Shown: piece by piece, positions 23,146-34,595 of the stretch
Position numbering within the stretch: the first letter of the stretch is position 1
Layout of the letters: the number at the start of each line of letters is the position of its first letter
NCBI GenBank assembly: GCA_029582165.1
Contig: CM055875.1
Coordinates: 3,405,001 to 3,469,000 of the forward strand
DNA from: Portulaca oleracea
Lineage: Eukaryota > Streptophyta > Magnoliopsida > Caryophyllales > Portulacaceae
Length of the DNA stretch: 64,000 nt
Direction: 5' to 3'
Made by a program: the position numbers and the translations under genes
Notes under the pieces: model-generated
Told to the model about the DNA's origin: nothing
The model's input: the letters and a program-made list of their open reading frames with translations, nothing else
Database searches by the model: none

Positions 23146-23985
23146 TGATGTATATTTGATAACCATATACATCAACGTCATCAAGAAAGACATCAAATAT
23201 ACATCATGGGAGCCAAATACTCGATTACATGGAAAAGGAGCTCCATTCCCTTAAGTCACTTTCACGTTTGAATAGCTTCAACAAGGGTAGGTCGGTAATT
23301 GCTCTGTATTTCGAGAACCATGAAGATATTGTGAAAGTCGTCCTAGGGTCGATTGTTCTACATCAAAGGAGCTTCACAATAGTTTTTGAATCTTGAAGTT
23401 TGGATAAGAAACGAGCAAGTTATCATAGTTTTAATCTAGCTTATGTACATTTGTTTCTTTATGATGTCACACTTGTATTAGATGATGTAAGCTAGATGCC
23501 TTGTATTTCTTTCATTCCACACGCCAAGGGGGCCTTTCATTTGCTATAAATAGACCCCTTGGGTGCCTTGTAAAGACAATTAATTCAATAATCAAATACA
23601 AATCAAACACACATGATGTGGTTTTCTCTCTAGCTTTTGTGCTAGTGTTTCGTTTCTCTTGACGGAGAATCGTTTATCCCTACTTCTAGCCTTGGGTTGG
23701 CATCCCTTGGTTGTGAAAGGTAGAATTGGAGAAGTCTTGGAGCGGTGTGTCTATATCTCCATAGAAGTATTCAAAGCCATTATCATTCATTCCATTCGTT
23801 CATCAATCAAACGTTCATCCAACGTTCATCTTTGGTAACGAATTCTCATTCTTGTTTTCGTTTTCCATCTCTTTTCATTGAGTTTAGTTTATCCTTAAGA
23901 ACTTTGTGAAGGAAGATTCTCATCTTGTTCATAAAGATCCTAAATTCTATGTGTAATGAGATCTCTTTGATCCTATTATTCATCA
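23146..23985 (+). repeat. Complete family A LTR without PBS
   Basis: 840 bp, TGATGTATATTTGATA to TTATTCATCA, with TATAAATAG near 23546. No PBS or PPT adjoins it. Right of it the sequence resumes inside another A LTR (about position 85), so it looks like a solo LTR inserted in an A LTR whose start was lost in the inversion. No target duplication remains. Confidence 0.85.
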
Positions 23986-24299
23986 TCACTCATGTCTCTC
24001 ACACAAACGAATAGCTTCATCAAGGGTAGCTCGGTAATTTGCTCCATATCTCAAGAACCATGAAGATAGTATGGAAGTCATCCAAGAGCCGATTGTTCTA
24101 CATAAAAGGAGCTTCACAATGATTTTTGAATCTTGAAGTTTGGATAAGAAACGAGTAAGTTATCATAGTTTTAATCTAGCTTATGTAAATTTGTTTCTTT
24201 ATAATGTCACACTTGTATAGGATGATGTAAGCTAGATCCTTTGTTGTTTCTTGTATTTCACACGCCAAGGGGGATCTCAAATACTATAAATAGACCCCT
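23986..24299 (+). repeat. A5 LTR, left part
   Basis: It matches A LTRs from about position 85 through the TATA region (CTATAAATAGACCCC) and then joins an inverted A' LTR. The missing right part of the same LTR is at 29084-29404. Confidence 0.8.
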
Positions 24300-24833
24300 G
24301 GGTATTTCTAGTAATCCTAAGCCCCCTTGGACGTGTACTAATCAAGAAGCTAGGCCCTTGAGGCTTACATCATGGTACACATTTATTACATCATAAAAAC
24401 TCTAAAATACAACTCTAGAAAGAAAAGACTATAACTCCTTCAATACTTGTTCGTTTTCTAAGATTCAAAATCCATTGGAAAGCTCTTTCAATGTACTCCA
24501 ATCTGTCTTCGGATGACTTGCTCAATAGACGTATGGATCAAGAGTTATAGAGCAGAATATCGAACTGCACTTGATAAGGTCCTCTACTGCCGTGAGTGAT
24601 GATTACTCAATAAAGGACTTTTATCTCCAAGAGTGATTTAAGCTCGTTGATGTCCCCATATATATGAGAATAAATCCATCTAAGCTAGAATACCATCAAG
24701 GTCCTTCACGCTTTCTTCCTTGAGCTAATAAACCCTTGTGGTTGTTGATACCCAAGGCGACATTTATAGCTTCTAGCTGGACTAAGGTCCACTTAGCTAA
24801 CCTTGATGTATATAGCTAAGCGATTATACATCA
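24300..24833 (-). repeat. A' 3' LTR, 3' end deleted
   Basis: It matches 28550-29083 closely. The minus-strand start TGATGTATAATCG is preceded by the PPT CGGGGGAGAA. The downstream half is lost at the head-to-head junction with A5 at 24299/24300. Confidence 0.85.
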
Positions 24834-24891
24834 TTCTCCCCCGGTTGAAAAACATTTGTCCTCAAACTAAGATAAAACTTCTTCTAAACTG

Positions 24892-25090
24892 TTACATAGC
24901 ACTTCTTCTTCTAAACTCATCCTTCTTCTTGTAAGAGATCTTTCCAAAAGTATTGTACACGTCAACTTGCTTCTTCCTCTTGCGTTCCTTGAAGAGATTA
25001 CAAACTCTCTTTTTAAATGCTTTGAAATCATCATAGATCCCTTTGATGAACTTCCACTTTCTTCCAAGTTTTCTCATGAATAATCCAACG
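24892..25090 (-). pseudogene. A' ORF, C-terminal basic part
   Basis: The frame reads VVGLFMRKLGRKWKF, FKAFKKRVCNLFKERKRKK and YNTFGKISYKKKDE, matching the C-terminus of the A1 and A3 ORFs. Upstream of 25091 the similarity stops at a junction. Confidence 0.8.
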
Positions 25091-25430
25091 ACATCATCAC
25101 GGTTTCCAACCTCCATTGGTGTAAGAATGAGACTCCTTGGTTCTTCAAATTCATGATACTTATTCTCCATTAGTGCAATAAGAATGCACGTTCCTTGCCA
25201 ACCTTGGTTCGTCATTAATCCTACTATCACCCCTCCACTCAAACCACCACTATCCTTAGCCCACAAAACAGCCCCAAAAGCCCCACAAAAACCCCTCATA
25301 CCAAATAACTTCCTATTCAACAAGGGGAGTCCCGAAACCTACCTTCCATGTTTCTTTATCCCCATATCATCACCCTCCATAAATGAGCCAATTCCAAGCA
25401 TCCTCCAACTTATGCTTTAGTCTTTAAGGC
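25091..25430. other. Unassigned stretch between A' and F
   Basis: The plus strand is Pro/Ser-rich and C-rich. The minus strand has a short KYHEFEEP block that recalls the AEYHEFCEQ pre-RT linker of D. It may be old gypsy linker sequence, but I cannot place it. Confidence 0.4.
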
Positions 25431-25948
25431 CTTGGTTTTTGAAGTTCCTTGATACGACTGAGGACCTTATTCTCCTAGACCAAAACACAAACCCAAACTC
25501 CTCAAATAGCCACCCCCTCCTTACCCATCCTTTGGAACACTATCCTTATGTGTTTCCGGAAGAAAAACCCCCTGGTTTGCCTCCTGAATATGAGTTTCAC
25601 CATGAACGGAAGAAGGCAACTAAGTTTCATGATTTTGCTCACAAGAAAAAGAAGAAGTTGTGTTTTTTTCCCAAGAGATCTTGTTTGGATCTACCTAAAG
25701 AAGGACAGATTTCGATCCAAGAGGAAAGGGAGGTTGGTTCCAAGAGCTGAAGGTCCCTTTGAGGTCCTTAAGAAGGTGGGAAACATTGTTTACAAGTTGG
25801 ATTTTTCGGATGAACTTGGTGGAAGTGCAACCTTCCATGTAGCTGTTTTGAGGCTATACTATTCTTGGTGTAAATCCTTGAGGCCATACTATTGTGAGGC
25901 AGAGGACTTTCAAAGTTTGAGGACAAACTTTTCTCAACTTGGGGGGAA
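25431..25948 (+). pseudogene. F pol with RT-to-integrase internal deletion
   Basis: The pre-RT linker (SHPLLTHPLEHYPYVFPEE, PPGLPPEYEFHHE) passes within a few codons into the integrase C-terminal part (DLVWIYLKKDRFRSKRK, GPFEVLKKVGNIVYKLDFS). About 800 codons of RT, RNase H and integrase core are missing. Two overlapping frames carry the two halves. The C-terminal frame runs on as SLRTNFSQLGGNDGDQPS and stops 18-21 bases inside the 3' LTR (TAA near 25967), as in D. Confidence 0.85.
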
Positions 25949-27535
25949 TGATGGAGATCAGCCCTCATAACCTCATTTGGTGTCAGCATGCTTTGAGGTC
26001 ATCAATGAATCCCAGAAGGTCCTTGACTATATCAAAAGTCATCCACCAGATGTGAGGCCATCCTTACTGTCTCAATACTTCAAAATTGAGGCCTCACTCA
26101 CATTTGGTCCCATGGAGGTTCATCATAATGTCCAAGCTTACATGGTCCGAAGGTCATTTGGGTTCCACAGAGCAATCTTGTTCTGGGCATGCATTGAGGA
26201 CGTCTATTTGGAGCCGGTTGTTCTTATTGAGGACGTTTATCTAGAGTCAGTTGTTCTTTTCAACTTGGTGTGTGATTCTCATCCCTTTGGAAGTCAAGGA
26301 AGTTTATTATTGAGTTGTCATGAATGCCCAAGGGTGAACCATCTGGAGGTCGTTTGCATTCTGCACAACTATTGCAATCTGGGTACGTGCATGAGGACCT
26401 CATTCGGGATCAGCTTGTCTTTTGGTGTTTCAGCAAGGTCCTTTTGGTCTTTCCACTTGGGATGCATCATCTTTTGCTTATTGGAGGACATTAATCTTTT
26501 ATGCAATCTGAATATGCGCATGAGGACCTCTATCTTGAATCTGTTGAGAATTTGGACGTCGAAGGACGTTCCCTACTGGAGGAAGACTATTTGCTCCTTT
26601 TTTACTTCACTTCCTGAGTTGTTGAGGTCTTTCCAATTCAGTGAGGTGTTTGTCATTTAGTCCCTCTATGAAGACGTAACTTTCGAGCTGTTGAGGTCCT
26701 TCCAGCTCGTGAGGTGGTTATCCAGCCTTGCCCACGTGAGGAATGCTGCTCCAACAAGAAAGCGCCATGTGTGATGTTTCTAGAGCCTTTTAATTGTTCT
26801 AGAAGCTTCATGAAGATGCCATGTGTTTTGCTTTTATTAGTCCTCATTACCAATGGGTCTAGAAGCTTCCTAAGTTAGTTACATATTATCTTATTTTGAT
26901 GTAATTAGTTAATTAAGCTAGATTAGGACGTTTTCTTTTTGCTCAAGAAACTCCTAATTAGATATTTCATCTAGGTTTATATATACCCACTGTGAGGTCA
27001 TTGTAGAAAACAACTTGAAATATGAAATATGAGAATTGAGTGCCTTATTGAGCCTCTTGTTTGTGAGTGACGTTAAACTCTCAAATTTGGTTAATTCTAC
27101 TACAGTATCAAGGATTTGGCAATCCTTGTGGTGGGTGCAGAGCTTGGTAGCTTCGATGGTGGTGTGCCTGTATCCATATAGGTCATCGATTCCATTGCCC
27201 TTGATGTTCTAGCTGTGGTGTGCCTGTATCACCTTGAGCTCAAGCCTATCTTTCCTTTTCTGTTTTTTCCCATCCCTCATTATCCATTTCAATCCATTTG
27301 ATGTCATTTGGTGCGTGGTGAACCGAGTTCTATCTTGGAGGAGGTTATTCGTGTTGCTTATCCGATCTTATTTCACACCTCACCCATTTCATCCATTCGA
27401 TTCTGGTTGATTATCCCCTGTTTAGGAGCTATTTCCATTCGATTATCCATTGTGAAATCCCAAATTCCAGTGTGTGTGTGTGCGCTTGGTGTCTGTGAGG
27501 TCATCACTCTAATCCTAGCGACCTTGCATACATCA
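25949..27535 (+). repeat. F 3' LTR (1587 bp)
   Basis: It starts TGATGGAGATCAGCCC, preceded by the PPT CTTGGGGGGAA, and ends TTGCATACATCA. The last ~500 bases resemble D. TTTATATATA near 26973 is the promoter candidate. ORFs inside (25977-26660, 27308-27781) are chance frames. Confidence 0.85.
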
Positions 27536-27830
27536 GTTCCCTTGCTCCATTCTTTCAAGTTTGTTGATATAGTCTCATTTGTAATTGAATGGCATGAACT
27601 CTTCTTGAACTTTATTTCCATTCTTTTTGCTGTAATTGATGTGTCTGTGAGGTCATCACTCTTCTTGAACTTTAATTCCATTCATAAGGTGCTTCATCAA
27701 CCTCATAAGGATGTATCTCATATGAATTTGCGCTTCTTGATCCCTTTTGAAGGATCCAACGTTCTTCCATTTGTTTGGTGAGATCATGAATTTGTTGCTC
27801 CAAACGTTGTAAATCACGTTGTGAATTCAT
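27536..27830 (-). pseudogene. A' ORF, N-terminal part with filler insertion
   Basis: From ATG 27830 the frame reads QRDLQRLEQQIHDLTKQMEE, as in A1, then EVDEAPYEW. Near 27636-27675 a short insertion includes GTGTCTGTGAGGTCATCACT, a copy of F LTR sequence at 27490-27509. The remaining gag sequence ends at the F LTR boundary. Confidence 0.8.
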
Positions 27831-28071
27831 GCTAGATCTTTTGCAAGCCATAAAATATGAATCTTGATACAAAAAGATCACAAGAAACTCATGGTTTTGG
27901 GGTTAACATGTAGGGACGATAGGGGGGTTTGTGTTTGGGTTTGATTGTGTTTGGGTTTTGGGGTTCTTTGTGGAGTTTATGGTGGACGTGTAATGGAGGG
28001 ATGGTGGGGAGCGTTTTTGTGATGGAAAGATTGTAGAAAGATGGTTCAAGAACTAAGAGAATCAAACTCCT

Positions 28072-28085
28072 AAGCTTTGATACCA
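28072..28085 (-). other. PBS of A' (one mismatch)
   Basis: The minus strand reads TGGTATCAAAGCTT, one change from the initiator-Met PBS, four bases after the LTR end. Confidence 0.8.
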
Positions 28086-28089
28086 ATTT

Positions 28090-29083
28090 TTATGTATAAT
28101 GGGATCAAAGAGATATCATTACACATGGAATTCAGGATCTTTATGAACAAAGATAAGAATCTTCTTCTCTAAGTTCTAAAGAATCAACTAAACTCAAAGA
28201 AATATGATGGAAACGAAACAAAGAATGGAATTCGTTTACCAAAATATGATGATGGACGAAAGGATGATGAACGATTGTTGAATGCTTGATGAATGTTTGA
28301 TGATTGAATGGTTGAATGAACGAACGATAATGGCGTTGAAGACTCCCATGAGGATATAGGCACACCACCTCAAGGAACTCTTCAATTCTACCTTTCACCA
28401 CCAAGGGATGCCAACCCAAGGCTAGAAGTAGAGATATATTCCCCCTCAAGAGAAACGAAAAGACTAGCACAAAAGCTAGAGAGAAAACAACATCATGTGT
28501 TTACTTTGTATTTGATATTATTGAATGAGATATGAATAACAAGAGGCCTAAGGGGGTATTTATAGTAATCCTAAGCCCCCTTGGACGTGTACTAATCAAG
28601 AAGTTAGGCCCTTGAGGTTTGCATCATGCTACACATTTATGAATAAAACCTTTAAAATACAACTATAGAAAGAAAAGACTATAACTCCTTCAATACTTGT
28701 CCGTTTTCCAAGATTCAAAAACCATTGGAAAGCTCTTTCAATGTACTCCAATCTGTCTTTGGATGACTTCCTCAATAGACGTATGGATCTAGAGTTATAG
28801 AGCAGAATATCAAACTGCACTTGATAAGGTCCTCCACAGCCGTGAGTGATAATTACTCAATAAAGGACTTTTATCTCCAAGAGTGATTTAAGCTCGTTGA
28901 TGTCCTCATATATATGAGAATAACTCCATGTAAGCTAGAATACCATCAAGGTCCTTCACGCTTTCTTCCTTGAGCTAATAAACCCTTGTGGTTGTTGACA
29001 CCCAAGGCGACATTTGTAGCTTCTAGCTGGATTAAGGTCCTCATAGCTAACCTTGATGTACATAGCTGGGCGATTATACATCA
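28090..29083 (-). repeat. A' 5' LTR (994 bp)
   Basis: The minus strand runs from TGATGTATAATCG (29083) to ATACATAA (28090). Its 5' 530 bases differ from A1, while the 3' 450 bases match A1 LTRs. It is a U3 variant of family A. Confidence 0.85.
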
Positions 29084-29404
29084 GTTGGCATTCCTTGGTG
29101 GTGAAAGGTAGAATTGAAGAGTTCCTTGAGGTGGTGTGCCTATATCCTCGTGGGAGTCTTCAACACCATTATCGTTCATTCATCCATTCATTCATTCATC
29201 CATCATTCGTCCATCATTCAATCATCAAGCATTCATTAAACATTCATCAATTGGTAAACGATTTCCTATCTTGATTCGTTTTCCATCTTCTTTTCATTGA
29301 GTTTAGTTTATCCTTCAGAACTTTGAGAAGGAAGATTCTCATCTTGTTCATAAAGATCCTGAATTCTAAGTGTAATGAGATCTCTTTAATCCCATTATAC
29401 ATCA
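29084..29404 (+). repeat. A5 LTR, right part
   Basis: It resumes the A LTR at GTTGGCATTCC and runs to CCCATTATACATCA. A PBS follows at 29409, so this was a 5' LTR. Confidence 0.85.
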
Positions 29405-29408
29405 AAAT

Positions 29409-29550
29409 TGGTATCAGAGCTTAGGAGATTGATTCTCTTAGTTCTTGCACCATCCTTTTACCATCTTTCCATCACAAATCCATCCCTCACCATCCCCCCA
29501 TTACACGTCCACCATAACTTTACAAAGAACCCTGAAACCCAAACACAATA
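29409..29550 (+). other. PBS and start of the A5 leader
   Basis: TGGTATCAGAGCT at 29409-29421 is followed by the C-rich leader seen in A2 (about 9636-9780). A3 interrupts it at 29551. Confidence 0.85.
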
Positions 29551-30382
29551 TGATGTATAATGGGATCAAAGAGATCTCATTACACATAGAATTCAGGATC
29601 TTTATGAACAAGATGAGAATCTTCCTTTTCAAAGTTCTTAAGGATCAACTAAACTGAATGAAAATAAGATGGAAAACGAATCAAGATAGGAAATCATTTA
29701 CCGAATTGATGAACGTTTGATGAACGAATGAATGGACGAAAGAATGATAATGGCTTTGAAGTCTTCAATGGAGATATAGTCACACCACTCCAAGAATCCT
29801 CCAATTCTACCTTTCACCACCAAGGGACGCCAACCAAGGGCTAGATGTAGGGATAGACGATTACTCCCTCAAGAGAATCGAAAACTAGCAAAAAAGCTAG
29901 AGAGAAAACAACATCATGTGTGTTTGATTTGAATTGATTATTGAATGAATTGTGTTTACAAAGCACCCAAGGGGTCTATTTATAGTAAATGAGAGGCCCC
30001 CTTGGCATGTGGAATGAAAGAAATACATGGCATCTAGCTTACATCATCTAATACAAGTGTAACATCATAAAGAAATAAATGTACATAAGCTAGATTAAAA
30101 CTATGATAACTTGCTCGTTTCTCTTCCAAACTTCAAGATTCAAAACCCATTGGAAAGCTCCTTTGATGTAGAACAATTGACCCTAGGATGACATTCACAA
30201 TATCTTCATGGTTCTTGAAATATAGAGCAAAGTATCGAGCTACCCTTGTTGAAGTCGTTCAAACGTGACAAACACTTGAGGGAATGGAGCTTCTTTTCCA
30301 TGTAATCGAGTATTTGGCTCCCATGATGTATATTTGATGTCTTCCTTGATGACCTTGATGTATATGGCTATCAAATAGACAT
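29551..30382 (-). repeat. A3 3' LTR (832 bp)
   Basis: Minus strand TGATGTCTATTTGATAG to ATACATCA. It is similar to the A1 LTRs throughout, including the inverted terminal copies. Confidence 0.9.
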
Positions 30383-30441
30383 CATACTCCCCCGGTTGAA
30401 AAAGTTTGTCCTCTAACTTGGACAAAACATCTTCTAAACCG

Positions 30442-32221
30442 TTACACAGCACTTCTTCTAAGCTCATCCTTCTTCTTATAAGAGATCTTTCCGAAAGTAT
30501 TATACACGTCAACTTGATTCTTCCTCTTGCGTTCCTTGAAGAGATTACAAACTCTCTTTCTAAATGCTTTGAAATCATCATAGATCCCTTTGATGAACTT
30601 CAACTTTCTTCCAAGTTTTCTCATGAATAATCCAATGACATCACGGTGCTTCAAATCTCGTTTATTCATGGAGAATATAGAAATCTCATATAACTTCTCA
30701 ACTTTAAAGTATAGATTCACAAACTTGTAACTCATGATGAAGTCAATAGTATTGTGACGTTCCATCTTTGAAGGATGACCTTCAACGATCGTAATATCAT
30801 CTTCATACGACTTTGATTCTTCCAACAAAGTATAACAAGAATCCATAGAAGTAATATTACAATATAATGAATTTTTGCAAATCTTGTAAAAACAAAGACT
30901 TACTAAACTTCTTGGATCAAAATGAATGTCCTTGTCATGAAATGAATGACCGTGTGAATAGCTCTCCGTTTGTAATGTTTGGACCCTTGTTGTAGCGAGG
31001 CCAATATCATTGCCATGGTCCTTATCAACGCCAATGCTAGCGTCAAGGTCCCCATAGATTGCACTACTTTCTCCTTCTTGGATCAATGAACATACTTCTT
31101 CTTGGATGGTATATTGAGAGTAAGAAATAAGCTCTCTTTGTTGTTGATCTTGCGGTACACTAGCCTCTTTCAAGACTCTACTTACAACAACCAACTCTTC
31201 TCCATTTAATTCTTCTACATACATCTTTTCTAATACAATATCCTCCTCTTTTTCTTCCTCGTGTACTTCATGAGGCACACTACATACCTCATTCATGCCA
31301 AGGTTATTACTCGTTTCATGAACATCCTCATGCTCGTCAAATACATCAAATACCACACTTTCAATTTCTGGCTGCATGCTGATTGATGTTTGACAATCAA
31401 CCAAAGATACTTCTTTCTCCTTAGGACATGCACTTTCAACATGATCAAAACTTTGACAACATAGACATGTACTTGGAACAATGGAAGTGGGGAGGGTTAT
31501 AGGCTGTTTTGAGGAGCTTTGGATAGTAGATGTGGGGAGGTTTAGGGGCTATTTTGTGGAGTGATGGGCAATTGGTTGTAGGGGCTGTTTTGGAGGCGTT
31601 TGGACGAGAGATTTAGGAGTGTTTTGGGACAGATTTGTAAGCTTTTGAACAAGAGGTTTAGGACGAGTTTGTGGCTTAGTTTGAAGGTCCTTGGCGTGGG
31701 ATTGTTGGGATGGTTTGTGAGGTCTTTGTTGTATATGGGTTTTATTCCAAAGTTCTTTACTCTTTAGTTGTATTTGAACATAAAGGGCTAAAGAACTTAA
31801 CTCCTCCAAGTTTGTGTAAGATTGATATACAACAACACGTCGAATGTAATCATGCATTAAGACCAAGAGAGTAACATACAAAAACACGTGGATCATTCTC
31901 CTTAAGAGCATTTTTCCATAGTTGCTGCTTGAATTCTATTGTATGTTCAACTACGTCCTTGCTCCCTTGCTCCATTCTTCCAAGTTTGTTGATGTAGTCT
32001 CCTTTGTAATTGAATGGAAAAAACTCTTCTTGAACACTATTTCCATTCTTCTTGCTGGAACGTTTACTCCATTCATAAGGTGCTTCATATTCAACCTCAA
32101 AAGGATGTACCTCACGTGAATTTGTGCTTCTTGATCCTTTTTGAAGGATCCCAAGTTCTTCCATTTGTTTGGTGAGATCATAAATTTGTTGCTCCAAACG
32201 TTGTAAATCACTTTGTGACAT
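30442..32221 (-). pseudogene. Gag plus protease-derived ORF of A3
   Basis: The order is the same as in A1. 32221-31850 holds the coiled coil and gag core (QRLEQQIYDLTKQMEELG, KNALKENDPRVFVC). A frameshift lies near 31870 and a stop near 31549. 31404-30442 (320 codons) holds the segment after the zinc knuckle. It keeps EEVCSLIQEGESSA where relatives have GKVCSLIIDGGSC, showing how the protease active-site loop was altered. LVSLCFYKICKNSLYCN and the basic C-terminus KRVCNLFKERKRKNQVDVY are preserved. Protein similarity to A1 over the C-terminal 280 residues is high by eye. Confidence 0.85.
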
Positions 32222-32700
32222 AAAATATGTTGCTTAATAGCTTCTTGTCCGAACAGCATGCCAAATATGTTGCTTCCAGCAAGATGAGTCCATTCCAATG
32301 GTGGCTGTTTGTCCTGAGCGGGGATAAAAACAGTAGCCATATTGATGGTGCAGTCATTGAAAACTTCTAACCCATCAACTTGAACTCCCTTGTTCTTCAG
32401 GTTGTACGGTTCAGGGAATCCATAGTAAGGGAAGTCATCACCTTCCCTAACGAACTGCCCATTCAGAGTGAGTGGATAGGGCTTCATTTGGAACAAGGTA
32501 GGTGGGTTGTCCATCCTTTTTTGCTCAGCTATGGCTATCTTGGCGAGCTTAACTTCCTTCTCCGTTGGCTTGTACCCTAAGCCGAACCTCCCCTTCTGTT
32601 TAAATGTCTTAAACACGGGAGGAATCTCGATTTTTGGGTTCCTTCCTAGCGGCATCTCAGGGACGTGTCCTTGTTTCCTGAGTATTACATGTACTTTGGG
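32222..32700 (-). pseudogene. G pol N-terminal segment
   Basis: The frame reads VILRKQGHVPEMPLGRN, then RFGLGYKPTEKEV (a short Gly-rich, G-patch-like motif common before protease/RT in this lineage), and PLEWTHLAGSN. A frameshift near 32690 separates it from gag. No protease, RT or integrase domain is reached before the break at 32222. Confidence 0.75.
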
Positions 32701-34595
32701 ATTTGAGTAGGGATTTGAGTAACTTCAGCCTTGGTCTTCTTGAGTTGTGTAAGGAGAGGATCTTCAGGCGGGACATGCTTGTCGTTGGTAACCATCGGTG
32801 TAGGACTAGAAACAGCCACTAGGATGGTGGTGTTCCTGTTGTTATGACGGCCTGATCGAGTGAGAAATGCTACATCATCTGACGTTAGCTCATCCGGCTC
32901 CATCCATTTCGTCTTGGAGTATTCTTGTTGCTCATCATCATCACTATCCCAAATACCATGAAAGGATAGATCTTCATGAAAGTCGAGCACCTCGGGGATA
33001 GGTTGGCCTGTTTTAACAATCAAAGTGGAAGGATCAAAGCTACAAACTCCATGAATGATAACGTTGGTATGCTCAGGCATAGGGTTTCTTTGATTATTAG
33101 GTTTTTTAGCAGCTTTCGGCATGGGTAGTGTCCTGTCCCTTATCATATCTTCTATCTTGTTCTTGAGAGACCAGCATTTCTCAGTATCGTGTCCTCGGCA
33201 ACGATGGTAGCGGCAGAATTGATCCAAGTTCTTTCCACTTGTGGCTGATTCCTCCCTTGGCAAAGGTAGGACCAAAAAACCCTTCTTGACTAATCAATCA
33301 AGAGCTTGTGAGTAAGAGACATCCAATGGTGTGTAAGTCTTATACTTTGGTATGAAAGGCCCCTTGCGCTGGATAGAGTTAGTTTCCATGATCTTAGGAG
33401 GGTGGCTAGACGCACTAGTGGCCCTCCTGTTGGAACTAGACCCCTTCCATCCAGGTGAAGTAGTCTTATCATTATGTATCGCCTCTAGTTGGACACAGAT
33501 ATCCTTCAAGTAGTCAAAGTCTTTGATGACGTGGTATCCCAAGTGCTTGGATAAGCTGCTTTTTAGCCCTTGCTTAAAAGTAGACAGCTGTAGGCGAAGA
33601 GGGATTGTCTCATTGATGTGAGACAGCTTGGTGTGCCATCGCTCAAAGTAATCCAGGAAGGATTCGTCATCTCGTTGCTTCATGGTGGTCAAGTCATCCA
33701 CCATAGCCTGCTTCCTCTGGATGCGACTGTAGTGATTAATGAAGGCTTTGAAAAGTTCATTCCAATCAGCCTTCATTTGAGGTGGTAAAGCATGATACCA
33801 CACCTTGGCTTCGCCATCTAGAGTGGATGGGAAAACAGTAGAGTATAAACCGACATCAATCCAGTTTATTGGTGCTAGCCTCATAAATTCTTCGATGTGA
33901 TGAAATGGATTCTCAGAGGGTTTGAACCTGATGTTTGGTACCTCCACTTTATCAGCAACCTTCAGCATCGGCTGAACTGGTAACAGTACTTCCAGATACT
34001 TGTCGGCGAAGGTTGGCACAGTGCTCATTGCTTTGGTAAGGCTCTCTAATTTCTGTTCAAGGGCCTTAACAGCAGGGTCCTTCATGAACTTAGATACCTC
34101 AGGGGTATCGGCTTTTGTCTTGGATACCCCACTCCCTCCAGAATTTGGGGATATCTTGATGATTTCCGGTTCGGACTCATATCCCTGTATCTCTTCGTCA
34201 TCTTCTTCAACATTCAACCCTAGTTTGGTATTGATCTTAGTAATGGCCTGCAGTATATCGTCCATTACTTGTTGCTGTTCATTCAGCCTTTTACTCACCT
34301 TCTGCTCTTGCTCTAGGGTATTGGCAAATACCAGACCTTGCATTTTGGTGTAGAGATCATCCAAATGCTTCGTGATGTTGGCTTCGGTGCTCTGGACCGG
34401 GATCTCTTGGAATTGTTCTCCAAACATAGTGCTGTTACTGGTTGCAGATGGATCGTAGCGAGGGTTCGGAATCAAACGGCCTGTTCGTGGATCTCGAATG
34501 CGGGCTCGGAGTCGATCACCAATGATGCTTGCATGGAAATTCCAAGTTAAGAAACTCAATGACATTCTCCGACACGTTCTACCCGATGCATGCAT
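32685..34595 (-). pseudogene. G gag with zinc knuckle
   Basis: An open frame of 433 codons (34595-33294) holds a coiled-coil part (LEQEQKVSKRLNEQQQ) and the retrotransposon gag domain (FHHIEEFMRLAPI, WYHALPPQMKADWNELFKAF, DDESFLDYFERWHTKLSHI). After one in-frame TGA (33294-33296) the frame continues with a CCHC-type knuckle FCRYHRCRGHDTEKCWSLKN. This form (CX2-3CX3HX4C, then W-L-K) is usual for Tat/Ogre gag. The single stop and the later frameshift suggest recent decay. Confidence 0.85.

Larger units (their letters stand above)
24300..29083 (-). mobile_element. A': second non-autonomous family A element, invaded by F
   Basis: Minus-strand order: 5' LTR 29083-28090, PBS, gag N-terminus (27830-27536), a gap filled by F, ORF C-terminus (about 25090-24892), PPT 24843-24834, and 3' LTR 24833-24300 with its end deleted. 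It lies within the A5 LTR. Its LTR has a distinct U3 but the same ends and PBS as A1. Confidence 0.8.
29551..32221 (-). mobile_element. A3: third non-autonomous family A element, 5' truncated
   Basis: It has a 3' LTR (29551-30382), a PPT (CGGGGGAGTA, 30383-30392) and the A1-type ORF. The sequence ends at about codon 3 of the ORF, where it joins the Tat/Ogre-like element G. No 5' LTR or PBS remains. The left flank CAATA has no partner. Confidence 0.85.

Noticed and set aside
25977..27781. Long plus ORFs (227 and 157 codons) in the F LTR
   Set aside because: Position inside a defined LTR, no recognisable domain, and no equivalent frame in the related D LTR.
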